A stretch of 64,000 nucleotides of DNA from NCBI RefSeq assembly GCF_003952165.1, contig NZ_RXFT01000004.1, positions 1 through 64,000 of the forward strand, in the 5' to 3' direction. The notes beneath the pieces were generated by a model. The model had not been told where the DNA came from. It saw nothing but the letters and a program-made list of their open reading frames with translations, and searched no databases. The translations under genes and the position numbers were made by a program. The first letter of the stretch is position 1. Each line of letters starts with the position of its first letter. Positions 22,249 to 32,196 of this stretch are shown piece by piece. The stretch is from Variovorax guangxiensis. GTDB lineage: Bacteria > Pseudomonadota > Gammaproteobacteria > Burkholderiales > Burkholderiaceae_C.

Positions 22249-23370
22249 ATGGATCGTCGAAGCTTCGTTCTCGCGACCGCCGCCGGCATGGTGACGGGCG
22301 GCGCACGCGCGCAGCATCCGGCCACGCACGACACGCTGCCGCCCGTGCCTTCCTCGGCCGAGCCCTATGCGCGCCTGCAGGGCGGCGTGCCGCACCACAT
22401 GACGCCCGAGCAGGAGGCCCAGCGCTTCACCGACAGCCCCGCGCCGCCCGGGCCGCAGGGCCGCTGGGAGCCGCGCGCCGCACTGCCGATCCCGCGCAGC
22501 GAGATGGCCTGGGCCACCGCGGCGATGGGGCGCATGCACGTGGTCGGCGGCTATGGCGAAGGCAAGGTCAACCGCGACTACCACCACATCTACGACCCCA
22601 AGGCCGACCGCTGGCTCGATGGCGCGCCGCTGCCGCGCGGTGCCAACCACGTTGCTGTGACCGCCGACGGCGGCCGCGTCTACGCGCTGGGCGGTTTCGT
22701 CGAGCAGAACCGGCGCTCCGACACCAACGCCTACGTCTACGACATCGCCGCCAACCGCTGGAGCGCCATCGCGCCGCTGCCGCGTCCGCGTGGCGCCGCA
22801 GCCGCCGTGATGCTCGACGGCGCGCTGCACCTGATCGGCGGCGCGTCCGAGCCCGCCGCGGAGCGCGCCAGCGTGGGTTGGCACGAGGTCTACGACCCGA
22901 AGGCCGATCGCTGGTCGACTCGTAAACCGCTGCCCGGCGCGCGCGACCACGTGGGCTGCGTGTCGCACGGCGGCCGGATCCACGTGATCGGCGGGCGCTT
23001 CAACACCTTCGAATACAACACCGACCTGCACCACGTCTACCTGCCCGCGCGCGACACCTGGGAGCTGCGCTCGCCGCTGCCCACCGCGCGCTCGGGCCAC
23101 GGGCTCGTGGTGTACCGCGGCCGCTTCTTCGCCATGGGCGGAGAGGGCGGCATCCTCGTCGACGGCGTACCGCGCCAGGCGAAGGTGTTCGGCCAGATGG
23201 AAAGCTACAACCCCGTCGACGACACCTGGCAGCGACACGCCCCGATGACCACGCCGCGCCACGCCGTGGGAGCGGCCGTCGTCGGCGACTGGATCTACGT
23301 GGCCGGCGGCGGCGCGGTGCTCGGCGGCGCCGTACAGTCCGCGGTCCACGAGGCCTTTACGCTCGGCTGA
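22249..23370 (+). CDS. Tat-exported Kelch-repeat protein
   Basis: The 373-residue product starts [21 protein letters not shown], a twin-arginine signal (RRSFVLA), followed by six Kelch-type repeats of about 47 residues: [49 protein letters not shown] and [10 protein letters not shown] mark the glycine doublets, and [43 protein letters not shown] and DTWQRHAPM the Trp motifs. It should fold as a periplasmic beta-propeller. The substrate is unknown. A strong RBS (AGGAGG, overlapping AGGAGGGAGGAGG) precedes the ATG. Its place between a lytic transglycosylase and parC is unusual. Confidence 0.88.
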   Translation: MDRRSFVLATAAGMVTGGARAQHPATHDTLPPVPSSAEPYARLQGGVPHHMTPEQEAQRFTDSPAPPGPQGRWEPRAALPIPRSEMAWATAAMGRMHVVGGYGEGKVNRDYHHIYDPKADRWLDGAPLPRGANHVAVTADGGRVYALGGFVEQNRRSDTNAYVYDIAANRWSAIAPLPRPRGAAAAVMLDGALHLIGGASEPAAERASVGWHEVYDPKADRWSTRKPLPGARDHVGCVSHGGRIHVIGGRFNTFEYNTDLHHVYLPARDTWELRSPLPTARSGHGLVVYRGRFFAMGGEGGILVDGVPRQAKVFGQMESYNPVDDTWQRHAPMTTPRHAVGAAVVGDWIYVAGGGAVLGGAVQSAVHEAFTLG

Positions 23371-23414
23371 ACGCGCAGCCGGCAACAACAAAAGTTTTTC
23401 TCACCAGCTCTTTC

Positions 23415-25811
23415 ATGGATTCCCAACCTCCGCTCGATCTCCAGGGTCCCACCGACGGCGACACGACCCTGACCCTCGCCGACTACGCCCAGACCGCCTA
23501 CCTCGAATACGCGCTCAGCGTGGTCAAGGGCCGCGCGCTGCCCGATGTGTCCGACGGCCAGAAGCCGGTGCAGCGCCGCATCCTGTATTCGATGTCGCGC
23601 ATGGGCCTGGGCTTCGGCGGCACCAACGGCACCGTGGGCGCCAAGCCCGTGAAGAGCGCGCGAGTGGTCGGCGACGTGCTCGGCCGCTTCCACCCGCACA
23701 GCGACCAGGCCGCGTACGACGCGCTGGTGCGCATGGCGCAAGACTTTTCGCAGCGCTACCCGCTGGTCGACGGCCAGGGCAACTTCGGCAGCCGCGACGG
23801 TGACGGCGCAGCCGCCATGCGCTACACCGAAGCGCGCCTGGCGCGCATCACCAGCCTGCTGCTCGACGAGATCGACGAAGGCACGGTCGACTTCATTCCC
23901 AACTACGACGGCAGCACCGAAGAACCGCGACTGCTGCCCGCGCGGCTGCCGTTCACGCTGCTCAATGGCGCGAGCGGCATCGCGGTCGGCCTGGCCACCG
24001 AAATCCCGAGCCACAACCTGCGCGAGATCGCCGACGCCTGCGTGGCACTGATCAAGTCGAACGGCAAGCTCAGCGAGGAAGAACTCTTCGCCATCGTGCC
24101 CGGCCCCGACTATCCGGGCGGCGCCCAGATCATCAGCAGCCCGGCCGACATCGCCGACGCCTACCGTACCGGCCGCGGCTCGCTCAAGGTGCGCGCGCGC
24201 TGGAAGATCGAGGAGCTGGCGCGCGGCCAGTGGCAGCTGGTGGTCAACGAGCTGCCGCCGGGCGTGAGCTCGCAGCGTGTGCTGGAAGAAATCGAGGAAA
24301 TCACCAACCCCAAGGTCAAGGCCGGCAAGAAGGCGCTGAGTGCGGAGCAGACGCAGCTAAAGGCCTCGATGCTGTCGGTGCTCGACGTGGTGCGCGACGA
24401 ATCGAGCAAGGACGCCCCCGTGCGCCTGGTGTTCGAGCCCAAGACCTCGCGCATCAGCCAGGAGGAGTTCATTACCACGCTGCTCGCACAGACCTCGCTG
24501 GAAACCTCTTCGCCGATCAACCTCACGATGGTCGGCATCGACGGCAAGCCCACGCAGAAGTCGCTGCGCCAGATGCTCAACGAGTGGATCGCCTTCCGCG
24601 AGATCACCGTCGAGAAGCGCTCGCGCTTCCGCCTGGGCAAGGTGCAGGACCGCATCCACATCCTCGAAGGCCGGCAGCTGGTGCTGCTGAACATCGATGA
24701 GGTGATCGCGATCATCCGCGCGGCGGAAGACCCGAAGGCGGCGCTGATCGCTCGCTTCAATCTCAGCGAACGCCAGGCCGAGGACATCCTTGAAATCCGG
24801 CTGCGCCAGCTCGCGCGGCTCGAGGCCATCAAGATCGAACAGGAACTGGCTGGCCTGCGCGACGAGCAGAAGAAGCTCGAAGACATCCTCGCCAGCCCCG
24901 CCGCGCTGCGCCGCCTGCTGGTGAAGGAAATCGAAGCCGACGCCAAGAGTTTCGAAGACCCGCGCCGCACGCTGATCCAGGCCGAGAAGCGCGCCGTGGC
25001 CGAGGTGAAGGTCGTCGACGAGCCCGTCACCGTGATCGTGTCGCAGAAGGGCTGGGTCCGTGCGCAGAAGGGCTGGGCCAGCGAGAAGGCGGCCGGCGCT
25101 GCGAACGGCTCGGCGCCCGAATACAGCTTCAAGTCGGGCGACTCGCTCTACGGCGCCTTCGAGTGCCGCAGCGTCGACACGCTGCTGGTCTTCGGCAGCG
25201 CCAAGGACAAGAGCGTGCGCGTCTACACCGTGTCCGTGGCCTCGCTGCCCGGCGGTCGCGGCGATGGCCAGCCAGTGACCACGCTCATCGACCTGGATGC
25301 CGGCACGCACGTCACGCACTTCTTCGCGGGGCCGGTCGGCGCGAGCCTGCTGCTGGCCAACACCGGTGGCTACGGCTTTATCGCCACGGTCGAGAACATG
25401 ATGTCGCGCCAGCGCGGCGGCAAGGCCTTCGTCGACGTGGGCGAGGGCGAGCAGCTGTGCCGGCCGTCGCTGGTGGGCGGCGCGAGCGGCGCCGAGCCGA
25501 TGCCTGCGGCCACGCACGTGGCCTGCGCCTCGACCGGCGGACGCATCCTGACCTTCGACATCGCCGAGCTCAAGAGTCTGCCCAAGGGCGGCCGCGGCCT
25601 CACGCTGATCGACCTGGAAGCCAAGGACACCCTGGCCGGCGCCGCCGCCTACACGCGCAGCGTGAAGATCGAAGGCATCGGCCGAGGCGGCAAGGAGCGC
25701 GAGGAAACGCTGGAGATCCGCACGCTCAACAACGCACGCGGCAGCCGCGCGCGCAAGGGCAAGGCGGCCGACCTGGGCTTCAAGCCAACCAGCATCGTGC
25801 GGGTGCAATAG
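23415..25811 (+). CDS. parC: DNA topoisomerase IV subunit A
   Basis: The breakage-reunion subunit of topoisomerase IV. In 798 residues it shows the N-terminal winged-helix region with [15 protein letters not shown], the quinolone-resistance region [39 protein letters not shown] (active-site Tyr in [10 protein letters not shown]), the tower and coiled-coil domains, and a C-terminal beta-pinwheel with degenerate GyrA-box-like repeats. The Gyr-type HPHGD reads HPHSD here, a normal ParC variation. The start at 23415 is preceded by a weak CACCAGCTC region rather than a clear RBS. Confidence 0.97.
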   Translation: MDSQPPLDLQGPTDGDTTLTLADYAQTAYLEYALSVVKGRALPDVSDGQKPVQRRILYSMSRMGLGFGGTNGTVGAKPVKSARVVGDVLGRFHPHSDQAAYDALVRMAQDFSQRYPLVDGQGNFGSRDGDGAAAMRYTEARLARITSLLLDEIDEGTVDFIPNYDGSTEEPRLLPARLPFTLLNGASGIAVGLATEIPSHNLREIADACVALIKSNGKLSEEELFAIVPGPDYPGGAQIISSPADIADAYRTGRGSLKVRARWKIEELARGQWQLVVNELPPGVSSQRVLEEIEEITNPKVKAGKKALSAEQTQLKASMLSVLDVVRDESSKDAPVRLVFEPKTSRISQEEFITTLLAQTSLETSSPINLTMVGIDGKPTQKSLRQMLNEWIAFREITVEKRSRFRLGKVQDRIHILEGRQLVLLNIDEVIAIIRAAEDPKAALIARFNLSERQAEDILEIRLRQLARLEAIKIEQELAGLRDEQKKLEDILASPAALRRLLVKEIEADAKSFEDPRRTLIQAEKRAVAEVKVVDEPVTVIVSQKGWVRAQKGWASEKAAGAANGSAPEYSFKSGDSLYGAFECRSVDTLLVFGSAKDKSVRVYTVSVASLPGGRGDGQPVTTLIDLDAGTHVTHFFAGPVGASLLLANTGGYGFIATVENMMSRQRGGKAFVDVGEGEQLCRPSLVGGASGAEPMPAATHVACASTGGRILTFDIAELKSLPKGGRGLTLIDLEAKDTLAGAAAYTRSVKIEGIGRGGKEREETLEIRTLNNARGSRARKGKAADLGFKPTSIVRVQ

Positions 25812-25813
25812 CC

Positions 25814-26005
25814 ATGGGCGGCATCGACATCAGCGTCATCGGCATCTTCATCGCCGTGGTCACCGGCATCGGCAGCTACGTGCTGGGCCGGCGCATGCGC
25901 GAGAAGCGCATGCTGAAGAAGCGCGAGAAGGATCGCGTCGCCGCGCAGGCCAACGAGACGCGTCAGGTGCGGCGCGCGCGTGAGCGCAAGGAGCGCGGCG
26001 ACTGA
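25814..26005 (+). CDS. 63-residue membrane-anchored charged peptide
   Basis: A short protein immediately after parC (2 bases after its stop). One membrane helix (ISVIGIFIAVVTGIGSYVLG, residues 6-25) is followed by a very basic helical tail (RRMREKRMLKKREKDRV ... RQVRRARERKERGD). The layout resembles small inner membrane peptides with cytoplasmic nucleic-acid- or membrane-binding tails. I do not recognise a family; co-transcription with parC is likely. Confidence 0.72.
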   Translation: MGGIDISVIGIFIAVVTGIGSYVLGRRMREKRMLKKREKDRVAAQANETRQVRRARERKERGD

Positions 26006-26028
26006 ATTGAGCGGGAGGGCGGGGCCGG

Positions 26029-27150
26029 TCAGCGCAGACCGACCCACCACCGCGTGTTGGTCCGCGCGGCGCCCACCGTCACCACCTCGCCGATCACCGG
26101 CGTGGCCAGCTCGATCTTCCTGGCCTCCGTAAGGGCCGCGATGCGGTCCAGCGGGTCGTGCCAGTTATGGAAGGCGAGGTCGAAGGTGCTGTTGTGCACC
26201 GAGAAGAACACCTTGCCGCGCAGGTCCTCGAAGGCCTGCACGCTCTGTTCGGGCGTCATGTGCACGGCGGGCCACATGCTGTCGTAGGCGCCGTTTTCCA
26301 TCAGCGCGATGTCGAAGCCGCCGAAGCGCTCGCCGATCTGCTTGAAGCCCGGGAAGTAGCCCGAGTCGCCGCTGTAGAAGATGCGCTGGTCGCCGCTTTG
26401 CACCACCCATGAGGCCCACAGCGTGCGGTCGCGGTCGCCCAGGGTGCGGCCCGAGAAGTGCTGCGCAGGCGTGGCGCTGAGCTTCACGCCGTCGTGCTCG
26501 GCCGACTGCCACCAGTCGAGTTCGGTCACGCGGTCGGCCGGCACGCCCATCGCCAGCAGCCGCGAGCGCACGCCCAGCGGCACGAAGTAGCGCTTCACGT
26601 CCTTGGCGAGGTATTCGATGGTCGCCACGTCGAGGTGGTCGTAGTGGTCGTGCGAGAGGATCACGCCTTCGATGGGAGGCAGATCCTCCAGCGCAATCGG
26701 CGTCTTGTGAAAGCGCTTCGGCCCGGCCCACTGCACGGGCGAGGCGCGGTCGCTGAACACCGGGTCGATCAGCCAGTACTTGTCCTGCAGCTTCAGCAGG
26801 TGCGACGAATGGCCCAGGCGCACCACGTGGTTGGTCTGGGTGTCGAGCGCGTCGAGGGTGGGCTTGTCCAGCGGCTTCACGGGGATGGGATCGACCGGCA
26901 CCGTGTCGACCTTGCTGCCCACGATGAAGCGCGACCAGATGCGCCATGCGCTGGCCTGCGCGGGCAGGTCGGGGTTGGCCATGTTGTGGAAGCCGCCGTC
27001 CTTGAATTGCGGCGAATTCTCGTAGCGCGTCTCGCCGCCGCCAGCGGCGCTGCAGCCCGCCACGAAGGCGCAGCCGGCTGCGGCGAGCGCGGTGCCGCGG
27101 CGCAGGAGTTGGGGCAGGTAGGAGCCTTGCGAGCCGGGGTCTTCAGCCAT
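26029..27150 (-). CDS. NAPE-PLD-like MBL-fold phosphodiesterase lipoprotein
   Basis: The 373-residue protein has an export signal with lipobox-like VAGC (Cys near residue 34). The mature part carries the NAPE-PLD/UlaG-like metallo-beta-lactamase pattern: HSSHLLKL, WLIDPVFSDRASP, the zinc motif SHDHYDHLD, ATPAQHFSGR, YSGDSGYFPGF and the late FSVHNSTFDLAFHNWHDP. Relatives in bacteria are annotated as MBL-fold hydrolases, and eukaryotic NAPE-PLD cleaves N-acylphosphatidylethanolamine; the substrate here is unproven. It is divergent from the lipase-like gene at 27350. Confidence 0.85.
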   Translation of the reverse strand: MAEDPGSQGSYLPQLLRRGTALAAAGCAFVAGCSAAGGGETRYENSPQFKDGGFHNMANPDLPAQASAWRIWSRFIVGSKVDTVPVDPIPVKPLDKPTLDALDTQTNHVVRLGHSSHLLKLQDKYWLIDPVFSDRASPVQWAGPKRFHKTPIALEDLPPIEGVILSHDHYDHLDVATIEYLAKDVKRYFVPLGVRSRLLAMGVPADRVTELDWWQSAEHDGVKLSATPAQHFSGRTLGDRDRTLWASWVVQSGDQRIFYSGDSGYFPGFKQIGERFGGFDIALMENGAYDSMWPAVHMTPEQSVQAFEDLRGKVFFSVHNSTFDLAFHNWHDPLDRIAALTEARKIELATPVIGEVVTVGAARTNTRWWVGLR

Positions 27151-27349
27151 GGGGGAGCCTTCTGGATTGTGTTTGTGGGATGGATGGAGACTATCGAAGG
27201 CGCATGTTTCAATGGTTTCAGCGATAGAAACATTCGGGCAGGAGGGGCATTCGGGGCTCTATGCCATGCGCCGTATGGCGGGCGCGGCGCGAGCCCGGCA
27301 CACTGCCGGACTTCATCGGTTTCACCGGAGTTGAGGAGGCTGAAGATCC

Positions 27350-28945
27350 ATGAGCACCAACCGCTACCCCATCATCTACGTGCGCGGCTACGCCATGACC
27401 GAGTCGGAGCGCGACGAGACCGCGGCCGATCCGTTCTGCGGCTTCAACATCGGCTCTACCGTGTATCGCGCCACCGTGAAGAAGGAAGCGCCGGCGCAGA
27501 AGTTCGTTTTCGAATCGCCGATGGTGCGGCTGCTGGCCGACTTCCAGTACCAGAGCGTTTACCAGAACGGCCTGGACATCCTCGACCCCGACTGGAAGCC
27601 CTCGCCCGACGCGAACGGCAACGACGTGGACGGCATTCCCTCGGCCTCGGTCATCATCTACCGCTACTACGACTCGGGCTCCGAACTGCTGGGCGACGGC
27701 AAGGCGAAGGACGTCAAGATCTATGCGCAGGGCCTGAGCCAGCTGATCCTGCGCGTGCGTGACCTCGTGGTGCAGCGCGAGGGCCCCTCGGGCTTCACGC
27801 CCGACGACTTCCGCTGCTATCTCGTCGCGCACTCCATGGGCGGGCTGGTGGTGCGCGCCTTCCTGCAGAACCCCGCGCTCGGCGACGCCAAGGCGCGCGC
27901 CTGCGTCGACAAGGTGTTCACCTACGCCACGCCACACAACGGCATCGACATGGGCGGCATCAACGTGCCAGCCTGGCTCACGGTGAACGAGATGAACACC
28001 TTCAACCGCGACAAGATGTCCGAGTTCCTGGCCACGGCGCCGGTCAATGGCCGCATGGACTACCTGCCGGCAGCGGCCTTTCCGCCCGAGCGCTTCTTCT
28101 GCATGGTCGGCACGAACCGCGGCGACTACGAGACCGCCAAGGGCCTCTCGCGCATGTTCGCGGGCCACGGCAGCGACGGGCTCGTGCGCATCGAGAACGC
28201 ATCGCTCTGGGCCGTCGACGACGCCGGCAAGACGCAGCCGGTGGCCACTGCCTACACCTACCGCTCGCACTCGGGCTACTTCGGCATCGTCAATTCCGAG
28301 GAGGCCTACCAGAACCTCACGCGCTTCCTGTTCGGCGATGTGCGCGTCGACCTGTGGTTCGACGTCGACGGCGTCACGCTGCCGCCCGACCTGCCAAAGG
28401 ACGCCGACGTCGATGCGCTGTATCAGGTCGAACTGCTGGCCGCGCCTCGCGGCAAGCGCTGGTACCTGAGCCGCCGCATCGCCGAGGAAGACTCGCCCGC
28501 CTGCCGCACGCACAAGGAGCTCACCGACCCAGCCAAGGCCGACCGCCGCTCCATCTACCTCTCGACCGTGTTCCTCGCCAACCGGGCCCGCGTGAAGCAG
28601 GACAGGCCCACGCTGGCCTACGCGATGACGCTGGGCGTGCGCGTGCCCGACTACCAGGTCAACAACAAGTTCTGGCTCGACGGCCACTACGAAGGCAGCT
28701 CGCTCTTTCGCGACACGCTGATCATCGAGATCGCGCCGCCCCAGCCCGACGACGCGGCGCAGAACTGGAACGTCAAGTACGGCTGGCAGACCGACACCGC
28801 CGGCCGTGCCTCGCTGCCCATGAGCCCGAAGCAACTGGCGAGCGGCAAGCTGCAGTTCGTGGTGCCGCTGTCGAGCCTCGGGGCGGCGCCTGCCGCGCCC
28901 GGCATCAGCGGCAAGGTGCGGCTGGAGGTGAGCGCCTGGGAATAA
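27350..28945 (+). CDS. alpha/beta-hydrolase, lipase/PGAP1-like
   Basis: The 531-residue protein starts with the hydrolase strand PIIYVRGYAMTE and has the nucleophile elbow VAHSMGGLVVRAFL (Ser in HSMGG, about residue 164) typical of triacylglycerol lipases and PGAP1-like esterases. The C-terminal 200 residues (from about FLFGDVRVDLWFDVDG) form an extra beta-rich region with paired strands, of unknown role. There is no signal peptide, so it acts in the cytosol or is exported by an unrecognised route. The RBS GAGGAGG lies before the ATG. The substrate is not evident. Confidence 0.78.
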   Translation: MSTNRYPIIYVRGYAMTESERDETAADPFCGFNIGSTVYRATVKKEAPAQKFVFESPMVRLLADFQYQSVYQNGLDILDPDWKPSPDANGNDVDGIPSASVIIYRYYDSGSELLGDGKAKDVKIYAQGLSQLILRVRDLVVQREGPSGFTPDDFRCYLVAHSMGGLVVRAFLQNPALGDAKARACVDKVFTYATPHNGIDMGGINVPAWLTVNEMNTFNRDKMSEFLATAPVNGRMDYLPAAAFPPERFFCMVGTNRGDYETAKGLSRMFAGHGSDGLVRIENASLWAVDDAGKTQPVATAYTYRSHSGYFGIVNSEEAYQNLTRFLFGDVRVDLWFDVDGVTLPPDLPKDADVDALYQVELLAAPRGKRWYLSRRIAEEDSPACRTHKELTDPAKADRRSIYLSTVFLANRARVKQDRPTLAYAMTLGVRVPDYQVNNKFWLDGHYEGSSLFRDTLIIEIAPPQPDDAAQNWNVKYGWQTDTAGRASLPMSPKQLASGKLQFVVPLSSLGAAPAAPGISGKVRLEVSAWE

Positions 28946-29022
28946 GGCGTTCGGCAGTAGGGCGCCGGTCAGGCGGGGCCGGGCACAATCGCGCGGTCAA
29001 GAACCCGCCGATTCCGCAGCCC

Positions 29023-29559
29023 ATGAAAACTGCCGTTCTCGTCATCGATGTCCAGCGTGGCCTTTGCGACGACCCGCCGCGCCCCCATGAGGCCCACGAG
29101 GTGATGCAGCGCATCAACGCGCTCACCGAACGCGCCCGCGCTGCCGGCGTGCCCGTGGCCTTCATCCAGCACGAGAACGCGATCGACCTCGAATTCGACT
29201 CGGAGCGCTGGCAGCTTGCGAGCGCGTTGAACACCGACTCGCGCGACGCGCGCATCCGCAAGACCACGCCCGATTCCTTCCTGCGCACGCCGCTGGAAGC
29301 CTGGCTCTCCGGGCACGGCGTGAAACGCGTGGTGGTCTGCGGCTACTCGTCGGAGTTCTGCGTCGACACAACAGTGCGCCGCGCCGCCGCGCTGGGCTAC
29401 CACGTGGTGCTCGCGGCCGATGCGCACACCTCGCACGACAAGCCGCACGCCACCGGCGCGAAGATCCGCGAGCATCACAACGCCACGCTGTCGGACATCA
29501 CGAGCTTCGGCGTGCCGATCCGCGCAATCGCCAGCGCGGAAGTCGCGTTAGGCGACTGA
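29023..29559 (+). CDS. isochorismatase-family cysteine hydrolase
   Basis: A 178-residue cysteine hydrolase with the complete catalytic triad of the family: Asp9 (VIDVQRG), Lys80 (IRKTTPDSF) and Cys113 (GYSSEFCVDTTVR). It also shows the typical cis-peptide region CGYSSEFC and ADAHTS near the end. The family includes nicotinamidases, ureidoacrylate and N-carbamoylsarcosine hydrolases; without the nicotinamidase metal site the amide substrate cannot be named. It follows the lipase-like gene by 77 bases. Confidence 0.88.
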   Translation: MKTAVLVIDVQRGLCDDPPRPHEAHEVMQRINALTERARAAGVPVAFIQHENAIDLEFDSERWQLASALNTDSRDARIRKTTPDSFLRTPLEAWLSGHGVKRVVVCGYSSEFCVDTTVRRAAALGYHVVLAADAHTSHDKPHATGAKIREHHNATLSDITSFGVPIRAIASAEVALGD

Positions 29560-29610
29560 AGAACACAGCCTGCACGAAGCGCACGGGGCACGTGCGCGTT
29601 GCCTGAACGC

Positions 29611-30102
29611 TCACGCGCTGCGTGACACGGCAACCTTGTGCAGCAGCTCGATCAGGATCATTTGCTCGCCCTTGGAGAGGTTGCCGAGCGCCAGTTGCTC
29701 GCCTTCGATGACCGACCGCGTCGCGCTGCTCGCAAGGGTGGCGCCGGTCGGGGTGGTGCGAAGGTGCTGGGCCCTGCGGTCCGTTGCGTGCGGCGTGCGG
29801 CGGATCAACTCTCTCCTCTCCAGCCGCTCGAGCCATGCCGCGATGTTGGGCGCGGTGACCGCGAGCGCCTTCGCCAGGCGGGCGGCCGACACGTCGGGGT
29901 TTTCGTGAATGAGGCACAGCACCGTGAACTCGACCGGGCGCAGGTCGAAAGGCGTCCCCACTCGCTCGGCGAACACAGCGCCGGTGACGATCGTCGCCTG
30001 TGCGAGCTGATAGCCGAGCACGTGATGCAAAGACGCCTCGACTAGCCGGCCGGCGGGTGTGGCATCTACCGGATTGCTTCTGTTCTTGGGCATTCCGGGC
30101 AT
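29611..30102 (-). CDS. MarR-family transcriptional regulator
   Basis: A 163-residue winged-helix regulator. The DNA-binding domain runs from about residue 50 to 115 (FTVLCLIHENPDVSAARLAKALAVTAPNIAAWLERLERRELIRRTPHATDRRAQHLRTTPTG), where the recognition helix and the basic wing DRRAQ are clear. MarR dimers usually repress their own gene and a divergent neighbour and are released by small aromatic compounds. The 157-base gap to the divergent tannase-family gene holds two palindromes, so that gene is the probable target. Confidence 0.9.
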   Translation of the reverse strand: MPGMPKNRSNPVDATPAGRLVEASLHHVLGYQLAQATIVTGAVFAERVGTPFDLRPVEFTVLCLIHENPDVSAARLAKALAVTAPNIAAWLERLERRELIRRTPHATDRRAQHLRTTPTGATLASSATRSVIEGEQLALGNLSKGEQMILIELLHKVAVSRSA

Positions 30103-30188
30103 TGTCGTTCTCCCTCCAGGTGATTCACTGCCTGATCTAACTGGATCGGGATGGCGTCTTGGGAGTGAAAACTGCTTAATGGAAAACC

Positions 30189-30226
30189 ATAACTGGTTAT
30201 CTTTGATAGTTAAGTAGATTAACTAT
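30189..30226. promoter_or_regulatory. two MarR-type operator palindromes
   Basis: Site 1 at 30189-30200 is ATAACTGGTTAT (5-bp arms). Site 2 has perfect 8-bp arms ATAGTTAA (30206-30213) and TTAACTAT (30219-30226) around GTAGA, the size and symmetry of a MarR operator. The arms share the core (A)GTTA/TAAC. They lie in an A+T-rich intergenic island between the regulator and the tannase-family gene. Confidence 0.65.
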
Positions 30227-30259
30227 AGGCGCCGCATCCAGGCGTCGAAGGAGACATTC

Positions 30260-32047
30260 TTGAAGACCCCCGCATCCCTGATCTTTGTCGCTTCATTGCT
30301 GACCGCCTGTGGCGGAGGAAGTGGTGGCGGCGGCTTCGTCGGCGCGTTCCCGACGACCGGCACTTCGACAGTCACCCCGCCTGCCGGCAATGGCAATCCC
30401 GTGACGCCTCCTCCCGACAATCCGGCGCCGCCCGTCGAGACGCTGCCGGTGCTCGGCGCGGCCACCGGCGCGACGCTCGGCGATTGCGCCTCGCTCGCCG
30501 GCTTCACCTTTGCCAACACGACCATCTCCGCAGCCAATTCGATCGCAGCCGGCACCTTGAGCGTCGCGGGCAAGCCGGTGGGGGCGCATTGCCAGGTGCG
30601 CGGATCGATGTATCAGCGCACGAGCCCGGTCGATGGCCAGAGCTATGCGATCGGCTTCGAGATGCGTTTGCCGGTGAACTGGAACGGGCGGTATTTCTAT
30701 CAAGCCAACGGAGGGCTCGACGGCAGCATCGGCACCGCCACCGGGCCGGTCGGCGGTGGCGGCGTACTGGACAACGCGCTGAACAAGGGCTTCGCCGTGA
30801 TCAGCTCCGACGCGGGGCACGCGGCGCCCACGCCGTTCTTCGGCATCGATCCGCAGGCCCGCCTCGACTACGGCTACCAGGCGGTCGGCAAGCTCACGCC
30901 GATGGCGAAGGCGTTGATCGCATCGGCCTACGGAAAGGGCCCGGACCGCTCCTACATCGGCGGCTGCTCCAACGGCGGGCGCCACACCATGGTCGCCATG
31001 TCGCGCTATGCGGACGACTACGACGGCTTCCTGGTGGGCGACCCCGGCTTCCGGCTCCCCCTTGCCGCCTCAGCCAACATCGTCGGCGCCCAGAACTACA
31101 ACGCCCTGGCAACCACCCCGGGCGATCCGGGCACGGGCTTCACGCTCGCCGAACGCACCCTGGTCTCCAATGCAGTCTTGGCCAAGTGCGATGCCCTCGA
31201 CGGCACGACCGACGGCCTCGTGCAGGACACCGGCGCATGCCAGGCGGCGTTCTCCATCGATCGCGACGTTCCCACCTGCAGCGGCTCGCGCGATGGCACA
31301 TGCCTCTCGGCCGACCAGAAGCTTCGCATCGGGCAGCTCTTCGCGGGTGCGCTCGACGGCGGCGGAAAGAAGATCTATGCGAGCTTTCCCTTCGATGCAG
31401 GCCTGAACACCACCGGCTGGTCATCGTGGAAGTTCTCGAATTCATTGAACCTCGACTCGGGCGCGGTCGCCTTCGTCTGGCAGGTGCCGCCCGAGAACCC
31501 GTCCGGCTTCAACGGCCCCAACTTCACGCTCACGGCCAACATCGATTCGATCCTCTCCAAGATCACCGCGACCGATGGGCTCTACACCGAGAACTCGCTT
31601 TCGTTCATGACGCCGCCGAACCCCACCGATCTGAGCCGCTTGAAGAAGCGCGGCGCCAAGGTCATGGCCTACCACGGGACGAGCGATCCCATCTTCTCGA
31701 GCGACGACACGCAGCACTGGTATGACCAGCTGGCCGCGGCCAATGGCGGCGATGCATCCAACTTCGCACGCTTCTATCGGGTGCCCGGAATGAACCACTG
31801 CGCCGGCGGCCCGACCACCGACCAGTTCGACATGCTCGCGCCGCTCGTCAACTGGGTGGAGAAGGGCGAGGCCGCCGATTCCGTCGTCGCTTCGGCGCGC
31901 GGTGCAGGCAACGTGGGTGGCGTGAACGGGGATGTGCCTGCGGCCTGGTCGCCAACCCGCACACGGCCCCTCTGCGCCTACCCGAAGGTTGCGCGCTACA
32001 AGGGCACGGGCGACATCGAGAAGGCGGAGAGTTTCAGCTGCCAATGA
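30260..32047 (+). CDS. tannase/feruloyl-esterase family lipoprotein
   Basis: A 595-residue exported alpha/beta-hydrolase. The lipobox LLTAC (Cys17) is followed by a Gly/Pro/Thr-rich linker to about residue 60. The tannase family CS-D-HC pattern is visible: the nucleophile in GGCSNGGRHTM (Ser near residue 237), the Asp in YHGTSDPIF, and His preceded by Cys partner in GMNHCAGG. Enzymes of this family cleave ester bonds of feruloyl, galloyl or related aromatic esters. The start is a TTG at 30260 with the RBS AAGGAG 7 bases upstream; no ATG fits. The divergent MarR gene suggests induction by an aromatic compound. Confidence 0.9.
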   Translation: MKTPASLIFVASLLTACGGGSGGGGFVGAFPTTGTSTVTPPAGNGNPVTPPPDNPAPPVETLPVLGAATGATLGDCASLAGFTFANTTISAANSIAAGTLSVAGKPVGAHCQVRGSMYQRTSPVDGQSYAIGFEMRLPVNWNGRYFYQANGGLDGSIGTATGPVGGGGVLDNALNKGFAVISSDAGHAAPTPFFGIDPQARLDYGYQAVGKLTPMAKALIASAYGKGPDRSYIGGCSNGGRHTMVAMSRYADDYDGFLVGDPGFRLPLAASANIVGAQNYNALATTPGDPGTGFTLAERTLVSNAVLAKCDALDGTTDGLVQDTGACQAAFSIDRDVPTCSGSRDGTCLSADQKLRIGQLFAGALDGGGKKIYASFPFDAGLNTTGWSSWKFSNSLNLDSGAVAFVWQVPPENPSGFNGPNFTLTANIDSILSKITATDGLYTENSLSFMTPPNPTDLSRLKKRGAKVMAYHGTSDPIFSSDDTQHWYDQLAAANGGDASNFARFYRVPGMNHCAGGPTTDQFDMLAPLVNWVEKGEAADSVVASARGAGNVGGVNGDVPAAWSPTRTRPLCAYPKVARYKGTGDIEKAESFSCQ

Positions 32048-32067
32048 AAGGCTTTGAGGCTGGCTTG

Positions 32068-32165
32068 AACTCCAGCCTGTCGTTCGACCGCGTGGCGATG
32101 CAGTGCGAATCTTGTAGATCGTGAGCCACGCCGTTGCGACGAACACCGGGCCGAACCACTCGGTC
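32068..32165 (-). pseudogene. degenerate second copy of the corA-like 3' end
   Basis: The stretch repeats, with about 80% identity and an internal deletion, the last 130 bases of the intact CorA-like gene at 32805-32935. On the plus strand TGAACTCCAGCCTGTCGTTC matches TGAACCCCAGCCTGTCGTTC, and GACGAACACCGGGCCGAACC matches CACGAACACCACGCCGAACC. Read on the minus strand it still encodes VFVATAWLTIYKI (compare VFVATTWLTIYTM) before the frame is lost. It is a remnant, not a gene. The 395-base gap between the tannase gene and the next ORF is otherwise filled by the structured leader. Confidence 0.75.
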
Positions 32166-32183
32166 GTGAGCGAACTGCGTGGC

Positions 32184-32189
32184 TATACT
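32184..32189 (+). promoter_or_regulatory. -10 box of the structured leader
   Basis: GGCTATACTGCG contains TATACT, placing a start of transcription near 32195-32197, exactly where the first leader hairpin begins. No good -35 is visible. Confidence 0.45.
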
Positions 32190-32196
32190 GCGCCCG

